From Sphaerochaetaceae bacterium (GTDB lineage Bacteria; Spirochaetota; Spirochaetia; Sphaerochaetales; Sphaerochaetaceae), in NCBI GenBank assembly GCA_016938475.1, contig JAFGUP010000264.1, positions 1 through 43,922 on the forward strand: 43,922 bases of DNA, written 5' to 3'. The notes beneath the pieces were generated by a model, which saw nothing but the letters and a program-made list of their open reading frames with translations, was not told the DNA's origin and did no database searches. Below are positions 33,413 through 41,080 of this stretch, piece after piece (within the stretch, counting starts at the first letter, position 1; each line of letters begins with the position of its first letter). Both the position numbers and the translations under genes were made by a program.

Positions 33413-34197
33413 ACTGTTTCCTCCTGGGGTCTCTTGAGGCCCGAATAGGTCTTACCGTTCTCACAGATCGTGTATGACCCTGGATGCAGCCATTTCTGTT
33501 CAAGAGAGGCTCTCAACACCTCGGGTGAGTTGTTCTCGAGAGATAGATGACAGAAATAGACATCCCTGTCGTCATTATGGGTCAGAGTGTTCAGGAAGTC
33601 TATCGAAACATCGTTCGAAAGATGCCCCTCATCACCGCTAATGCGCCGTTTCAGGTAATAAGGATAGGGACCGTTGGCCAGCATGGACTCATCATAATTC
33701 GCTTCCAGGAACAGAACATCACTTTCTGAAGCATGAACCGCCATATCATCACTCACTTTTCCTGTGTCGGTCAGCAGAACAAACGTCCGTCCTTTGACCC
33801 GTACCCTCAGAGCCTGTGAATGGGGCGAATCATGGTGTGTGGCGAAGGAGGAGACTGTGAACGGACCGGCACTGACATCCTGAATACCCATAGGTCTGTA
33901 CAGTTCGTCGGGAATCCGAAGATTTCGAAACTCACGGATCTCTTCACGTATGTGATGATGGAAGAACACCGGCCTTTTCATCTGCCGTGCAAAAACCCCC
34001 GCACCGCGGGCATGGTCAGGGTGGAGGTGGGTAATGAACAGAGCTATGATCAGGGAAGGATCGAAGCCGGAAAATTCACACCGCTGCCTGATCTGTTTAA
34101 GAGAGAACCCTGCATCGAGGAGGATTGCGGCCCCGTCACTTTCAATGATGTAACTGTTGCCGTTCGAACCGCTTCCCAGCACAGCGTAGCGTATCAT
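33409..34197 (-). CDS. Metallo-beta-lactamase-fold hydrolase (YycJ/WalJ-like)
   Basis: The 262-residue protein has the di-metal motif H57-x-H59-x-D61-H62 (THLHPDH), a DAG at about 28-30, the TDTGK segment with a likely bridging Asp, GHLSN, and a late FCHLS. The N-terminal VLGSGSNGNSY is typical of the YycJ branch, which includes single-strand nuclease-like proteins. The substrate is unproven. The ATG at 34197 is chosen because GGAG lies five bases upstream and the codon overlaps the preceding stop (ATGA); a GTG two codons earlier is less likely. Start and stop overlaps place it firmly in the five-gene cluster. Confidence 0.93.
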   Translation of the reverse strand: MIRYAVLGSGSNGNSYIIESDGAAILLDAGFSLKQIRQRCEFSGFDPSLIIALFITHLHPDHARGAGVFARQMKRPVFFHHHIREEIREFRNLRIPDELYRPMGIQDVSAGPFTVSSFATHHDSPHSQALRVRVKGRTFVLLTDTGKVSDDMAVHASESDVLFLEANYDESMLANGPYPYYLKRRISGDEGHLSNDVSIDFLNTLTHNDDRDVYFCHLSLENNSPEVLRASLEQKWLHPGSYTICENGKTYSGLKRPQEETV

Positions 34198-34532
34198 AGA
34201 CACTCCAGAATGACAGAGAAATCTTTCAAACCGTGAGCACAGATCACCTTTTTCCTCGATTTGATCAAAGGTGTCGCCAGGAGTTCAGGATGTTTCACCA
34301 ATTCTTCAACAGCGTTGTATTCACGATACGAGTATCCGTTTTTCCTGTAGTATGTACTGCCCATATCGAGGATCTCCTCAGGATCAAGATGGGTGAACAC
34401 CTTGTCCCATTCACCTACACTCAGGTCCCTCTCCTTGATGTCGACGAACTGATGTTCAATCTTGCGCTCCTTACAGAAGCGAATCGCCTTACGGGTATCT
34501 TTGCATGTCTTCGTACCTATTATCTGAACCAT
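34194..34532 (-). CDS. ArsC/Spx-like thioredoxin-fold protein
   Basis: The 112-residue product belongs to the ArsC/Spx/YffB family of thioredoxin-fold proteins. It has a single active-site-type cysteine, C10, in TKTCKDTRKA, where arsenate reductases have CxxS/T and Spx has CxxC. The later Arg-Pro arsenate motif is replaced by LLATPLIKSRKKV, so true arsenate reduction is doubtful. It may be a thiol-dependent reductase or a regulator. AAGGTG lies six bases before the ATG at 34532. It is the first gene of the five-gene cluster and is divergent from asnS. Confidence 0.85.
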   Translation of the reverse strand: MVQIIGTKTCKDTRKAIRFCKERKIEHQFVDIKERDLSVGEWDKVFTHLDPEEILDMGSTYYRKNGYSYREYNAVEELVKHPELLATPLIKSRKKVICAHGLKDFSVILECL

Positions 34533-34819
34533 GTGCACACCTTGTAACAACTATATCGAGAAGTACAGGAGACGTCTACCGGCTTCATACTCCCAGCAAG
34601 TTCACCGGTGACCGTTGAGACATTCCCTGTACCAGAATACTGCCGCATATGCTTCTTCCTGCGGTAAGTGGCCCTCGAACTGCTTCGAACAGAACCAGGC
34701 GGATATCAAGATGATACCTCTGAAAGGATTCTTCTTTCATGTACAACGAAATCAACCCCTGTGTGAGTTGACAAAACCTGCGTAAGAATGAAATATACTC
34801 AGATACTAGGAGTCAATTC
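34533..34819. other. Intergenic region between the divergent arsC-like and asnS genes
   Basis: This 287-base gap holds the asnS promoter at its right end. On the minus strand an ATG at 34740 opens a 51-codon frame ending at 34585, but it has no ribosome site. A second minus-strand frame ends in AVFWYRECLNGHR with only a TTG start. Neither is convincing as a gene; either could be a decayed remnant. Confidence 0.4.
34768..34799 (+). promoter_or_regulatory. Probable asnS promoter with a long spacer
   Basis: TTGACA (34768-34773) is a perfect -35 and TATACT (34794-34799) a 5/6 match to -10, but they are 20 bases apart, longer than the usual 16-18. The ribosome site AGGAG (34808-34812) follows, giving a leader of only about 14 bases. 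Confidence 0.5.
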
Positions 34820-36205
34820 ATGAAAGAACGCATCATACATCTACTCAACGGAAAGCCGTCAGATACGATCATCACAGCAGAAGGCTGGGTCCGCACCAAG
34901 CGGGTGAGCAAGACTGTCTGTTTCCTCGAACTCAACGACGGGTCCTCTCTGTCGTCTTTGCAGCTCGTTATCGACCTTGAGAATTTCATGAATACCGACA
35001 TCCTTGACAGCATCCAGACTGGTGCTGCTATCAGTGCGACGGGAGTGCTCGTTGCCTCACCGGGAGGGAAGCAGTCAGTGGAGATGCAGTGCACTCAGAT
35101 TGAACTTCATGGTGAGGCAGGACCTGACTATCCTCTTCAGAAGAAACGTCACTCCCTAGAATACCTGCGGGAGATCGCTCACCTGAGGGGAAGAACCAAC
35201 ACGATGTCTGCTGTGATGCGTGTGAGAAACGAGATCTCCTACGCCATCCACACATATTTCTATGAGAAAGGATTCACCTACATCCACACACCGATCATCA
35301 GCACCAGCGATGCAGAAGGTGCAGGAGAGATGTTCCAGGTGACGACGCTCGACCTCCTCAACGCGAAGCGGACCGAGGATGGACAGATCGATTATTCGAA
35401 AGATTTCTTCGGACGAAAAGCCTCCCTCACCGTAAGCGGACAGCTTCAGGGAGAGACCTATGCCCTTGCACTCAAGGATATCTACACCTTCGGACCCACC
35501 TTCCGTGCAGAAAACTCGAACACGAAGCGTCACCTCAGTGAATTCTGGATGATCGAACCGGAGATGGCCTTCTGTGACCTTGAAGGAGATATGGATGTTG
35601 CCGAAGAATTCCTCAAATACGTCTTTTCACGGGTTCTGAACCGCTGTGAGGAGGATATGGCCTTTTTCAGCCGTTTCATCGAGAAGGGGGTGGCAGAGAT
35701 ACTGCAGCAGGTCATCGAGTCACCCTTTGCCCATGTCACCTACACTGATGCGATTACCGAACTGAGTAAGAACAACTCATCATTTGACTATCCCGTATCC
35801 TTCGGAGCCGATCTGCAGACTGAGCACGAACGATTCCTCACCGAGAACGTGTTCAAGGGACCGGTCATCGTGACAGACTACCCGAAGGAGATCAAAGCCT
35901 TCTATATGAAGATGAATAACGATAATAAAACCGTGAGAGCAATGGATGTGCTCGTCCCCCGTCTCGGAGAAATCATCGGAGGAAGTGAGAGAGAAGCCCG
36001 TCTGGACGTACTCTCTGATCGTATGAAGGAGCTGAACCTTATTCCCGAAGATTACTGGTGGTACCTCGACCTGAGACGCTATGGTTCAGTCAAACATGCA
36101 GGCTTTGGTCTCGGCTTCGATCGTATCGTTCAGTACATCACCGGTATGCAGAACATCAGAGACGTCATCCCCTACCCCCGTGCAGCGAAACAGGCCGACT
36201 TCTAG
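34820..36205 (+). CDS. asnS: Asparaginyl-tRNA synthetase
   Basis: The 461-residue class IIb enzyme charges tRNA-Asn. An N-terminal OB-fold anticodon domain (about 16-100) precedes the catalytic core, with motif 2 in FRAENSNTKRHLSEFWMIE and motif 3 in GLGFDRIVQYITGM. The subclass features, such as EAEFSNT-like AENSNT and the IPYPR end, favour AsnRS over AspRS. The stop codon lies inside the loop of the hairpin at 36191-36213. The presence of asnS suggests that direct Asn-tRNA formation is available. Confidence 0.97.
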   Translation: MKERIIHLLNGKPSDTIITAEGWVRTKRVSKTVCFLELNDGSSLSSLQLVIDLENFMNTDILDSIQTGAAISATGVLVASPGGKQSVEMQCTQIELHGEAGPDYPLQKKRHSLEYLREIAHLRGRTNTMSAVMRVRNEISYAIHTYFYEKGFTYIHTPIISTSDAEGAGEMFQVTTLDLLNAKRTEDGQIDYSKDFFGRKASLTVSGQLQGETYALALKDIYTFGPTFRAENSNTKRHLSEFWMIEPEMAFCDLEGDMDVAEEFLKYVFSRVLNRCEEDMAFFSRFIEKGVAEILQQVIESPFAHVTYTDAITELSKNNSSFDYPVSFGADLQTEHERFLTENVFKGPVIVTDYPKEIKAFYMKMNNDNKTVRAMDVLVPRLGEIIGGSEREARLDVLSDRMKELNLIPEDYWWYLDLRRYGSVKHAGFGLGFDRIVQYITGMQNIRDVIPYPRAAKQADF

Positions 36206-36213
36206 TCGGCCTG
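36191..36213. terminator. U-less hairpin enclosing the asnS stop codon
   Basis: CAGGCCGAC and GTCGGCCTG make a perfect 9-bp GC-rich stem with loop TTCTA. The asnS stop TAG runs from the loop into the first base of the 3' arm. No U-tract follows on the plus strand; on the minus strand TTTC follows. It separates asnS from the convergent lipoprotein gene. Confidence 0.5.
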
Positions 36214-36326
36214 GGACTTTCCGGATGAATGACAGCCGAAAAACCGACCTCTTCAGGATGCTCTCATTGTCACATCACGATGCACCGACCTGACGAAAAG
36301 TTCAATCGGAGACAGGTTCATTCGGT

Positions 36327-37910
36327 TTACAAGTCCACTGTATACACTCCATTCCCACCACTTACATAGACTCTTGTATCGTCCTTCACCATAGCCCATG
36401 GATATGAAATGCCTGAAGCGACTTCAGTAAGACTCTGAGGATTGGTGATGTCTGTTTTCAAGATCTTTCCAGCACTCCACTCACTGATGTACAGGTCTGT
36501 TCCGTCAACCAGCAATCCTGCAGGTGCCGATACCCTGCCGCTGCCGAGGAATTCTGAGACAACGCCTGTATGCGTACCAAAAAAATTAGTAGAATCAATA
36601 GACATTTCAACCTTATACACAGCTCCATTTATCCCCGCAACATATACATCCGAGTCATATATAACCATCTCTCCGGCATTTTGTATTGCTTCACCTGATA
36701 AACCGATCTGAACCGGGCCATTACCGTCCCGTATCATCCATAACGATCCATTATCTGTTATGAGGAGGAAGTCAGTGGAATTATAAGCCAGTATTCCTCT
36801 GAGGTCAGATCCAAAGTTGTCTGATCCGAACATATAGGGGGCATCGGCAGTTTCAATGTTGAGTTTTCTGATCCTGCGTGCACTCGTATCATGTTCAGTG
36901 ATATATATAACTGACCCATCAGCATTTGAAGCCATTCCCCAAGGGAATTTGAACGAATCAGGGCCATCAGCATCGTAGACTGAGTCGAAATCTCCGGTAC
37001 CGGCATATTCCGATGCGATCAGAGTTACCGGGTCGACTTTAAGAATTCTACTGGTATTCGATGATGCGACATACAGTGAGTCCCCCACTTTTACCATACC
37101 CCTGCCATCTCTGATATTTGCCGACCATTGAGCATACAAGGTCACATCAGCACTCCCCATCGTAAAGGCAGCTCCTGATTCATAGGCAGTACCATTGCCG
37201 TCAGAAGAGGTATTCCAGCCGATAAGAGTATGATTGGAAAGCGTAAAGATGCTACCTGATGCAAAGCTGAGGTATGTTGTCTCTTCATAATCCAAATCTA
37301 CAGAACTCATGGTTCCTGCCGCTGAATCATTATTCTTATCAAAGGTAAGAGTGTACGATGCGACCTCCCACTGCGCATACAGGGTTACATCGACAGTCCC
37401 CATCGTAAAGCCAGCTTCATCATGATAAGAGGTACCGGTCCCGTCAGAAGAGGTGTTCCAGCCTCCAAGGGTGTAGCCTGTCAGAGAGAAGGTGTTCGAA
37501 GGAAGTGTAGACACTTCACTGTATTCCAGGTCCACCGAACTCATGGTCCCGGCGGCTGAATCATTATTCTTATCAAAGGTAAGAGTGTACGATGCGACTT
37601 CCCACTGAGCGTACAGGGTTACATCGACAGTCCCCATCGTAAAGGCAGCTTCATCATCATAAGATGTGCCGGTCCCGTCAGAGGAGGTGTTCCAGCCTTC
37701 AAAGGTGTAGCCTGTCAGGGAGAAGGTGTTCGCATCAAGAGTGACCGTATCTCCTGTGTCCACGGTAACAGTATCCATCGTCCCTGTCACATCGCCTCTA
37801 TTCGCACGGTAGCTGAGCGTAAACGAACTTTTCTCTTGTGAGACATCACACGAACTTATGAACACGAATGCAAATAGTGCAAGCACCAGAAATGATACCT
37901 TTTTTCTCAT
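36327..37910 (-). CDS. Lipoprotein with three B-repeats and an NHL-like propeller
   Basis: The 527-residue product has a lipoprotein signal with lipobox FISSC (C21). Three InlB-type B-repeats of about 78 residues (27-104, 105-182, 183-263) each contain GWNTSSDG and end in LYAQW. The region 264-527 has repeated strand patterns such as LYVASSNTSRILKVD and LYISEWSAGKILKTD that fit an NHL/SMP-30-like beta-propeller. It is predicted to be displayed on the cell surface as a stalk with a binding head. AGGAG lies seven bases before the ATG. It has a strong promoter at 38035-38063, downstream of a LuxR-type regulator gene. Confidence 0.88.
   Translation of the reverse strand: MRKKVSFLVLALFAFVFISSCDVSQEKSSFTLSYRANRGDVTGTMDTVTVDTGDTVTLDANTFSLTGYTFEGWNTSSDGTGTSYDDEAAFTMGTVDVTLYAQWEVASYTLTFDKNNDSAAGTMSSVDLEYSEVSTLPSNTFSLTGYTLGGWNTSSDGTGTSYHDEAGFTMGTVDVTLYAQWEVASYTLTFDKNNDSAAGTMSSVDLDYEETTYLSFASGSIFTLSNHTLIGWNTSSDGNGTAYESGAAFTMGSADVTLYAQWSANIRDGRGMVKVGDSLYVASSNTSRILKVDPVTLIASEYAGTGDFDSVYDADGPDSFKFPWGMASNADGSVIYITEHDTSARRIRKLNIETADAPYMFGSDNFGSDLRGILAYNSTDFLLITDNGSLWMIRDGNGPVQIGLSGEAIQNAGEMVIYDSDVYVAGINGAVYKVEMSIDSTNFFGTHTGVVSEFLGSGRVSAPAGLLVDGTDLYISEWSAGKILKTDITNPQSLTEVASGISYPWAMVKDDTRVYVSGGNGVYTVDL
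37257..37724. repeat. Tandem direct repeat of 234 bp inside the lipoprotein gene
   Basis: Two adjacent 234-bp copies (78 codons) are nearly identical over long blocks; for instance, gctgaatcattattcttatc recurs at 37321 and 37555. They encode the first two B-repeat junctions. A third, more diverged copy lies to the left. Such repeats can recombine and change the number of stalk units. Confidence 0.8.
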
Positions 37911-38034
37911 TGATAACTCCTATTATCAGTCTGTTGTCCAATTTTCTGATTCACTTCGATTGAAATAGAATATCAAGAGACGAGAGCACTGCTCAGTCGT
38001 GTATCATCAACTTAACATTCATCTTTATATGAAC

Positions 38035-38063
38035 ACTATATCAAGCTCCTTTTGAACGGTCAA
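38035..38063 (-). promoter_or_regulatory. Promoter of the B-repeat/NHL lipoprotein gene
   Basis: On the minus strand TTGACC (38063-38058), a 17-base spacer and TATAGT (38040-38035) form a strong sigma70-type promoter. The leader to the ATG at 37910 is about 118 bases. Confidence 0.65.
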
Positions 38064-38092
38064 ATACATTCACACACAAAATGTACGAGATA

Positions 38093-38686
38093 TCAGGACT
38101 GATAATAGTCATGTTTCTGCCGTAGGGCAGCAAACAGTGTAAGCTGCTGGAGAGTGTGCGATTCTGTTTTCAGATAGAGGCTCCTCTGATGAGCCGCTAC
38201 GGTGTAGGGGGAGATACTCAGTTCATAGGCAACCTCCTTGACGCTCATTCCCTGAGCGAACAGATCAAGGACTTCACTTTCCCGAGCAGTGAAACGCACA
38301 GATTCCCCAGTCCCATGTGTTTCGCTTTTCATGTGAAGAATACCGCGCAGGTACTCGATGCATTGTTCGAAGGAAACAGAGGGAACTTCATGCTGCAGGT
38401 TCTGTGCAAGCCGCTCATGATACACAATGAGAAGGTTCTCAGGAATCGTATCGTCCTTGAAGAACTGTGCAAAGGCACGTACATCCACAGGATAGAACAT
38501 CAGATGAATGTGCAGTGTCCGGTTTGTCTCGCAGGTACGCTCCCTGCAAAAGCTTCCAGAATCCCACCTTTTTAGAAGGAGTGTCCTCACGCTGTGCAGG
38601 TGGGGAAACTGACTCAGAATCCAGTACCTGAAGGTCTCTATGAGCGTGCTATGGAACCCGGTGATGAGTATCGGTTGATCGTTCAC
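38093..38686 (-). CDS. LuxR-type helix-turn-helix regulator
   Basis: The 197-residue protein ends in a LuxR/GerE DNA-binding domain (about 131-192): FTARESEVLDLFAQGMSVKE and VAYELSISPYTVAAHQRSLY. The N-terminal 130 residues might be a degenerate receiver-like fold, but the phospho-acceptor pattern is not visible and I cannot assign a domain. Start is a GTG at 38686 without a good ribosome site, so the start is uncertain. Its neighbour downstream on the same strand is the B-repeat/NHL lipoprotein gene, which has its own promoter and is a plausible target. Confidence 0.82.
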   Translation of the reverse strand: MNDQPILITGFHSTLIETFRYWILSQFPHLHSVRTLLLKRWDSGSFCRERTCETNRTLHIHLMFYPVDVRAFAQFFKDDTIPENLLIVYHERLAQNLQHEVPSVSFEQCIEYLRGILHMKSETHGTGESVRFTARESEVLDLFAQGMSVKEVAYELSISPYTVAAHQRSLYLKTESHTLQQLTLFAALRQKHDYYQS

Positions 38687-38725
38687 ATAGAGAAGAACTC
38701 AGGCCCCAGCGGTTCTGCTTCACCT

Positions 38726-39220
38726 TCACCGTCCGAGTTTTGTGAGCTCCCTGTCCAGAGCATTTGCAAACTTCTGGATCTCTCGGGCATTTACCGGCTT
38801 GTTTTTCTGATCGAAGATCTGCATATCACGGAACTCGGTCATCGCGTTACGCAGGCTCAGGCGCTCTTTCACGTTGTTTTCCGTGAATATCCCGCCACGG
38901 TCATCAAGAACTGTAAGCCCTTTCTGTACGAGTCGGTCGGCCAGGATCACATCACGGGTCACGGCAAGGGCTCCTGAGAGCGCACTCTCAACCAGGAAAT
39001 CATCTGCGCTGTCATCCCCCTTCTCTACCACCACCATTTTGATCAGAAACGGTTGTCGGGATTCCTGATTCTCTACTTCCAGCACATCTTTAAGAGACCG
39101 GTCTGCAACGAAAATGGCGGGAACACGTCGTTTCTGTACCGCCTTCAGGAGAATGGCGCGCACCTGGCGTGGACATGAATCTGCGTCGACGAAGAGCTGG
39201 ATATGGCTGAATTCCTTCAT
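38726..39220 (-). CDS. DUF188 (YaiI/YqxD) family protein
   Basis: The 164-residue protein is a full-length DUF188 member: FVDADSCP near the N-terminus, GDDSADDFLVE, TRDVILADRLVQKG, VLDDRG and RLSLRNAM, in the family order. The fold is PIN-like with clustered acidic residues, so a nuclease role is often suggested, but none is established. No ribosome site lies before the ATG. The predicted -10 element ends six bases ahead of it, which points to a leaderless mRNA. Confidence 0.93.
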   Translation of the reverse strand: MKEFSHIQLFVDADSCPRQVRAILLKAVQKRRVPAIFVADRSLKDVLEVENQESRQPFLIKMVVVEKGDDSADDFLVESALSGALAVTRDVILADRLVQKGLTVLDDRGGIFTENNVKERLSLRNAMTEFRDMQIFDQKNKPVNAREIQKFANALDRELTKLGR

Positions 39221-39226
39221 GTCTCA

Positions 39227-39256
39227 ATCGTACCTTTTCAGACCCCTTTAAGTCAA
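39227..39256 (-). promoter_or_regulatory. Promoter of the DUF188 gene, apparently leaderless
   Basis: On the minus strand TTGACT (39256-39251), an 18-base spacer and TACGAT (39232-39227) put the expected start at or within a base or two of the ATG at 39220. Confidence 0.45.
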
Positions 39257-39294
39257 TAATTGACGATTATCATGCACAGCAGGCTGATGAACTC

Positions 39295-39324
39295 TTGCAT
39301 GTCAATAAAAAAAATCGGTAAGAT
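39295..39324 (+). promoter_or_regulatory. Probable promoter of the phosphofructokinase gene
   Basis: TTGCAT (39295-39300), an 18-base spacer containing an A8 run, and TAAGAT (39319-39324) lie about 40 bases before the ATG. Confidence 0.4.
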
Positions 39325-39362
39325 AGAGGCCATAAACAACCCCCCCCTCAAGGAGCCATAGC

Positions 39363-41018
39363 ATGGAGTATTCAGCACTACAGAAAGCACGATATGAGTA
39401 TCAGCCGAAATTACCCTCGATACTGAGAAACCCTATCCACTCTCTTGTTGCAGTCACCGGAGAAGCTACAAGCCCGGCACAGGACGCACAAGAGATCAAG
39501 GACCTCTTTCCCTCTACCTTCGGTCTCCCGAAAGTCGACTTCGAAGTGACCGGCGATACCGTCAGACACCAAGCGATTAACATGGGTGTCATCCTCAGTG
39601 GCGGCCAGGCTCCCGGCGGACACAATGTAATCAGCGGACTGTACGATGCCCTCAAGCAGGCAAACCCCGAGTCGAATCTCTACGGCTTTCTCGGAGGTCC
39701 CTCAGGTCTTCTGGAAGACCGGAAAGTGCTTTTCGATGATGCGTTCATTGACGAGTACCGCAACACCGGCGGATTCGATATCATCGGAAGCGGCAGGACG
39801 AAACTCGAGACCACAGAGCAGTTCGATACCTGTGCCGAGGTCTGTAAGAAGCATGATATCACAGCCATCGTTATCATCGGAGGCGATGATTCCAATACCA
39901 ATGCAGCCGTTCTGGGCGAATATTTCCTCAACAAAGGCTCGAATATATCAGTTGTAGGGTGTCCCAAGACGATCGACGGTGATTTGAAAAACGAATTCAT
40001 CGAGGTCTCCTTCGGGTTCGACACCGCGACCAAAACCTACAGTGAACTTATCGGGAACCTGATGCGGGATGCCAACAGTTCCAAGAAGTACTGGCACTTC
40101 ATCAAGCTGATGGGAAGAAGTGCATCACACATTGCTCTCGAGTGCGCCCTCCAGACTCAGCCGAATGTCTGTCTGGTCAGCGAAGAGATCGAAGCGAAGA
40201 ACATGTCGCTCCAGGATGTCGTGGAGACCATCACCGATGCTGTAGCAACCCGGGCTGCAAAGGGATTGAACTATGGTATCGCTCTCATACCCGAAGGTCT
40301 CGTCGAGTTCATCCCCGAGGTCAAACTTCTCATTGCTACCCTCAACACTCTCCTTGCAAAGGAAGAGAATGCCTACAGTGCACTGACAACGTGGGAAGAG
40401 CAGAAAGACTTTGTCACCTCACGTCTTGAACAGGACAACAGAAAAGTGTTCCTCTCTCTTCCCACCGATATCCAAAAGCAGCTGCTCATGGATCGGGATC
40501 CTCACGGTAACGTCCAGGTATCACGGATCGAGACTGAGAAGATGCTCATCAGCATGGTAGACAGTGCACTCGCACAGAAGAAGAAAGAAGGGACATTCAG
40601 CGGATCGTTCACCGGTCTCAACCACTTCTTCGGCTACGAGGGACGCTGTGCCTTCCCCTCCAATTTCGACGCAGATTATTGTTATTCTCTCGGATATAAT
40701 GCGTACCTGCTCGTTTCGAACTCATTCAGCGGCTATATCTCTTCGGTCGGCAATCTTACGGCCCCGGCAGACCAGTGGACTGCAGGAGGTATTCCCATCA
40801 CGATGATGATGAACCTTGAAGAGCGACACGGTGAGATGAAGCCTGTTATCAAGAAGGCTCTGGTTGATCTTGAGGGAAAACCGTTTAAGTACTTCGAACG
40901 CATGAGAGAGACCTGGAAGAGCGAAACTTCATTCATCTTCCCCGGTGCAATCCAGTATTACGGACCGACAGAGGTCTGTGATGCAGTGACCCGCACCCTT
41001 TCTCTTGAACACAACTAG
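39363..41018 (+). CDS. Pyrophosphate-dependent 6-phosphofructokinase, long form
   Basis: The 551-residue enzyme phosphorylates fructose 6-phosphate with pyrophosphate, a reversible glycolytic step. GGDDSN at 173-178 has the Asp that marks PPi use in place of the ATP-type Gly. PKTIDGDLK at 201-209 and [14 protein letters not shown] are the catalytic and substrate-binding segments. Its length and inserts match the long form found in spirochaetes and as the plant beta subunit. AAGGAG lies nine bases before the ATG. A perfect hairpin follows the stop. Confidence 0.95.
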   Translation: MEYSALQKARYEYQPKLPSILRNPIHSLVAVTGEATSPAQDAQEIKDLFPSTFGLPKVDFEVTGDTVRHQAINMGVILSGGQAPGGHNVISGLYDALKQANPESNLYGFLGGPSGLLEDRKVLFDDAFIDEYRNTGGFDIIGSGRTKLETTEQFDTCAEVCKKHDITAIVIIGGDDSNTNAAVLGEYFLNKGSNISVVGCPKTIDGDLKNEFIEVSFGFDTATKTYSELIGNLMRDANSSKKYWHFIKLMGRSASHIALECALQTQPNVCLVSEEIEAKNMSLQDVVETITDAVATRAAKGLNYGIALIPEGLVEFIPEVKLLIATLNTLLAKEENAYSALTTWEEQKDFVTSRLEQDNRKVFLSLPTDIQKQLLMDRDPHGNVQVSRIETEKMLISMVDSALAQKKKEGTFSGSFTGLNHFFGYEGRCAFPSNFDADYCYSLGYNAYLLVSNSFSGYISSVGNLTAPADQWTAGGIPITMMMNLEERHGEMKPVIKKALVDLEGKPFKYFERMRETWKSETSFIFPGAIQYYGPTEVCDAVTRTLSLEHN

Positions 41019-41041
41019 GCCTCACTGACGATTTACTCTCA

Positions 41042-41062
41042 GCTGCCGCATTGTGCGGCAGC
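41042..41062. terminator. U-less hairpin between convergent genes
   Basis: GCTGCCGCA and TGCGGCAGC form a perfect 9-bp stem with a 3-base loop, 23 bases past the phosphofructokinase stop and 18 bases past the dehydrogenase stop on the other strand. Neither side carries a U-tract. Confidence 0.5.
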
Positions 41063-41080
41063 CGAGCACTTCACGTATAT

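Noticed and set aside
34585-34740. 51-codon minus-strand ORF upstream of the ArsC-like gene
   Set aside because: No Shine-Dalgarno site and no recognisable family; an overlapping frame looks equally protein-like. Recorded only as part of the intergenic region.
37257-37724. CRISPR-like or phage repeat
   Set aside because: The repeat is coding, in frame and codes for known B-repeat units.
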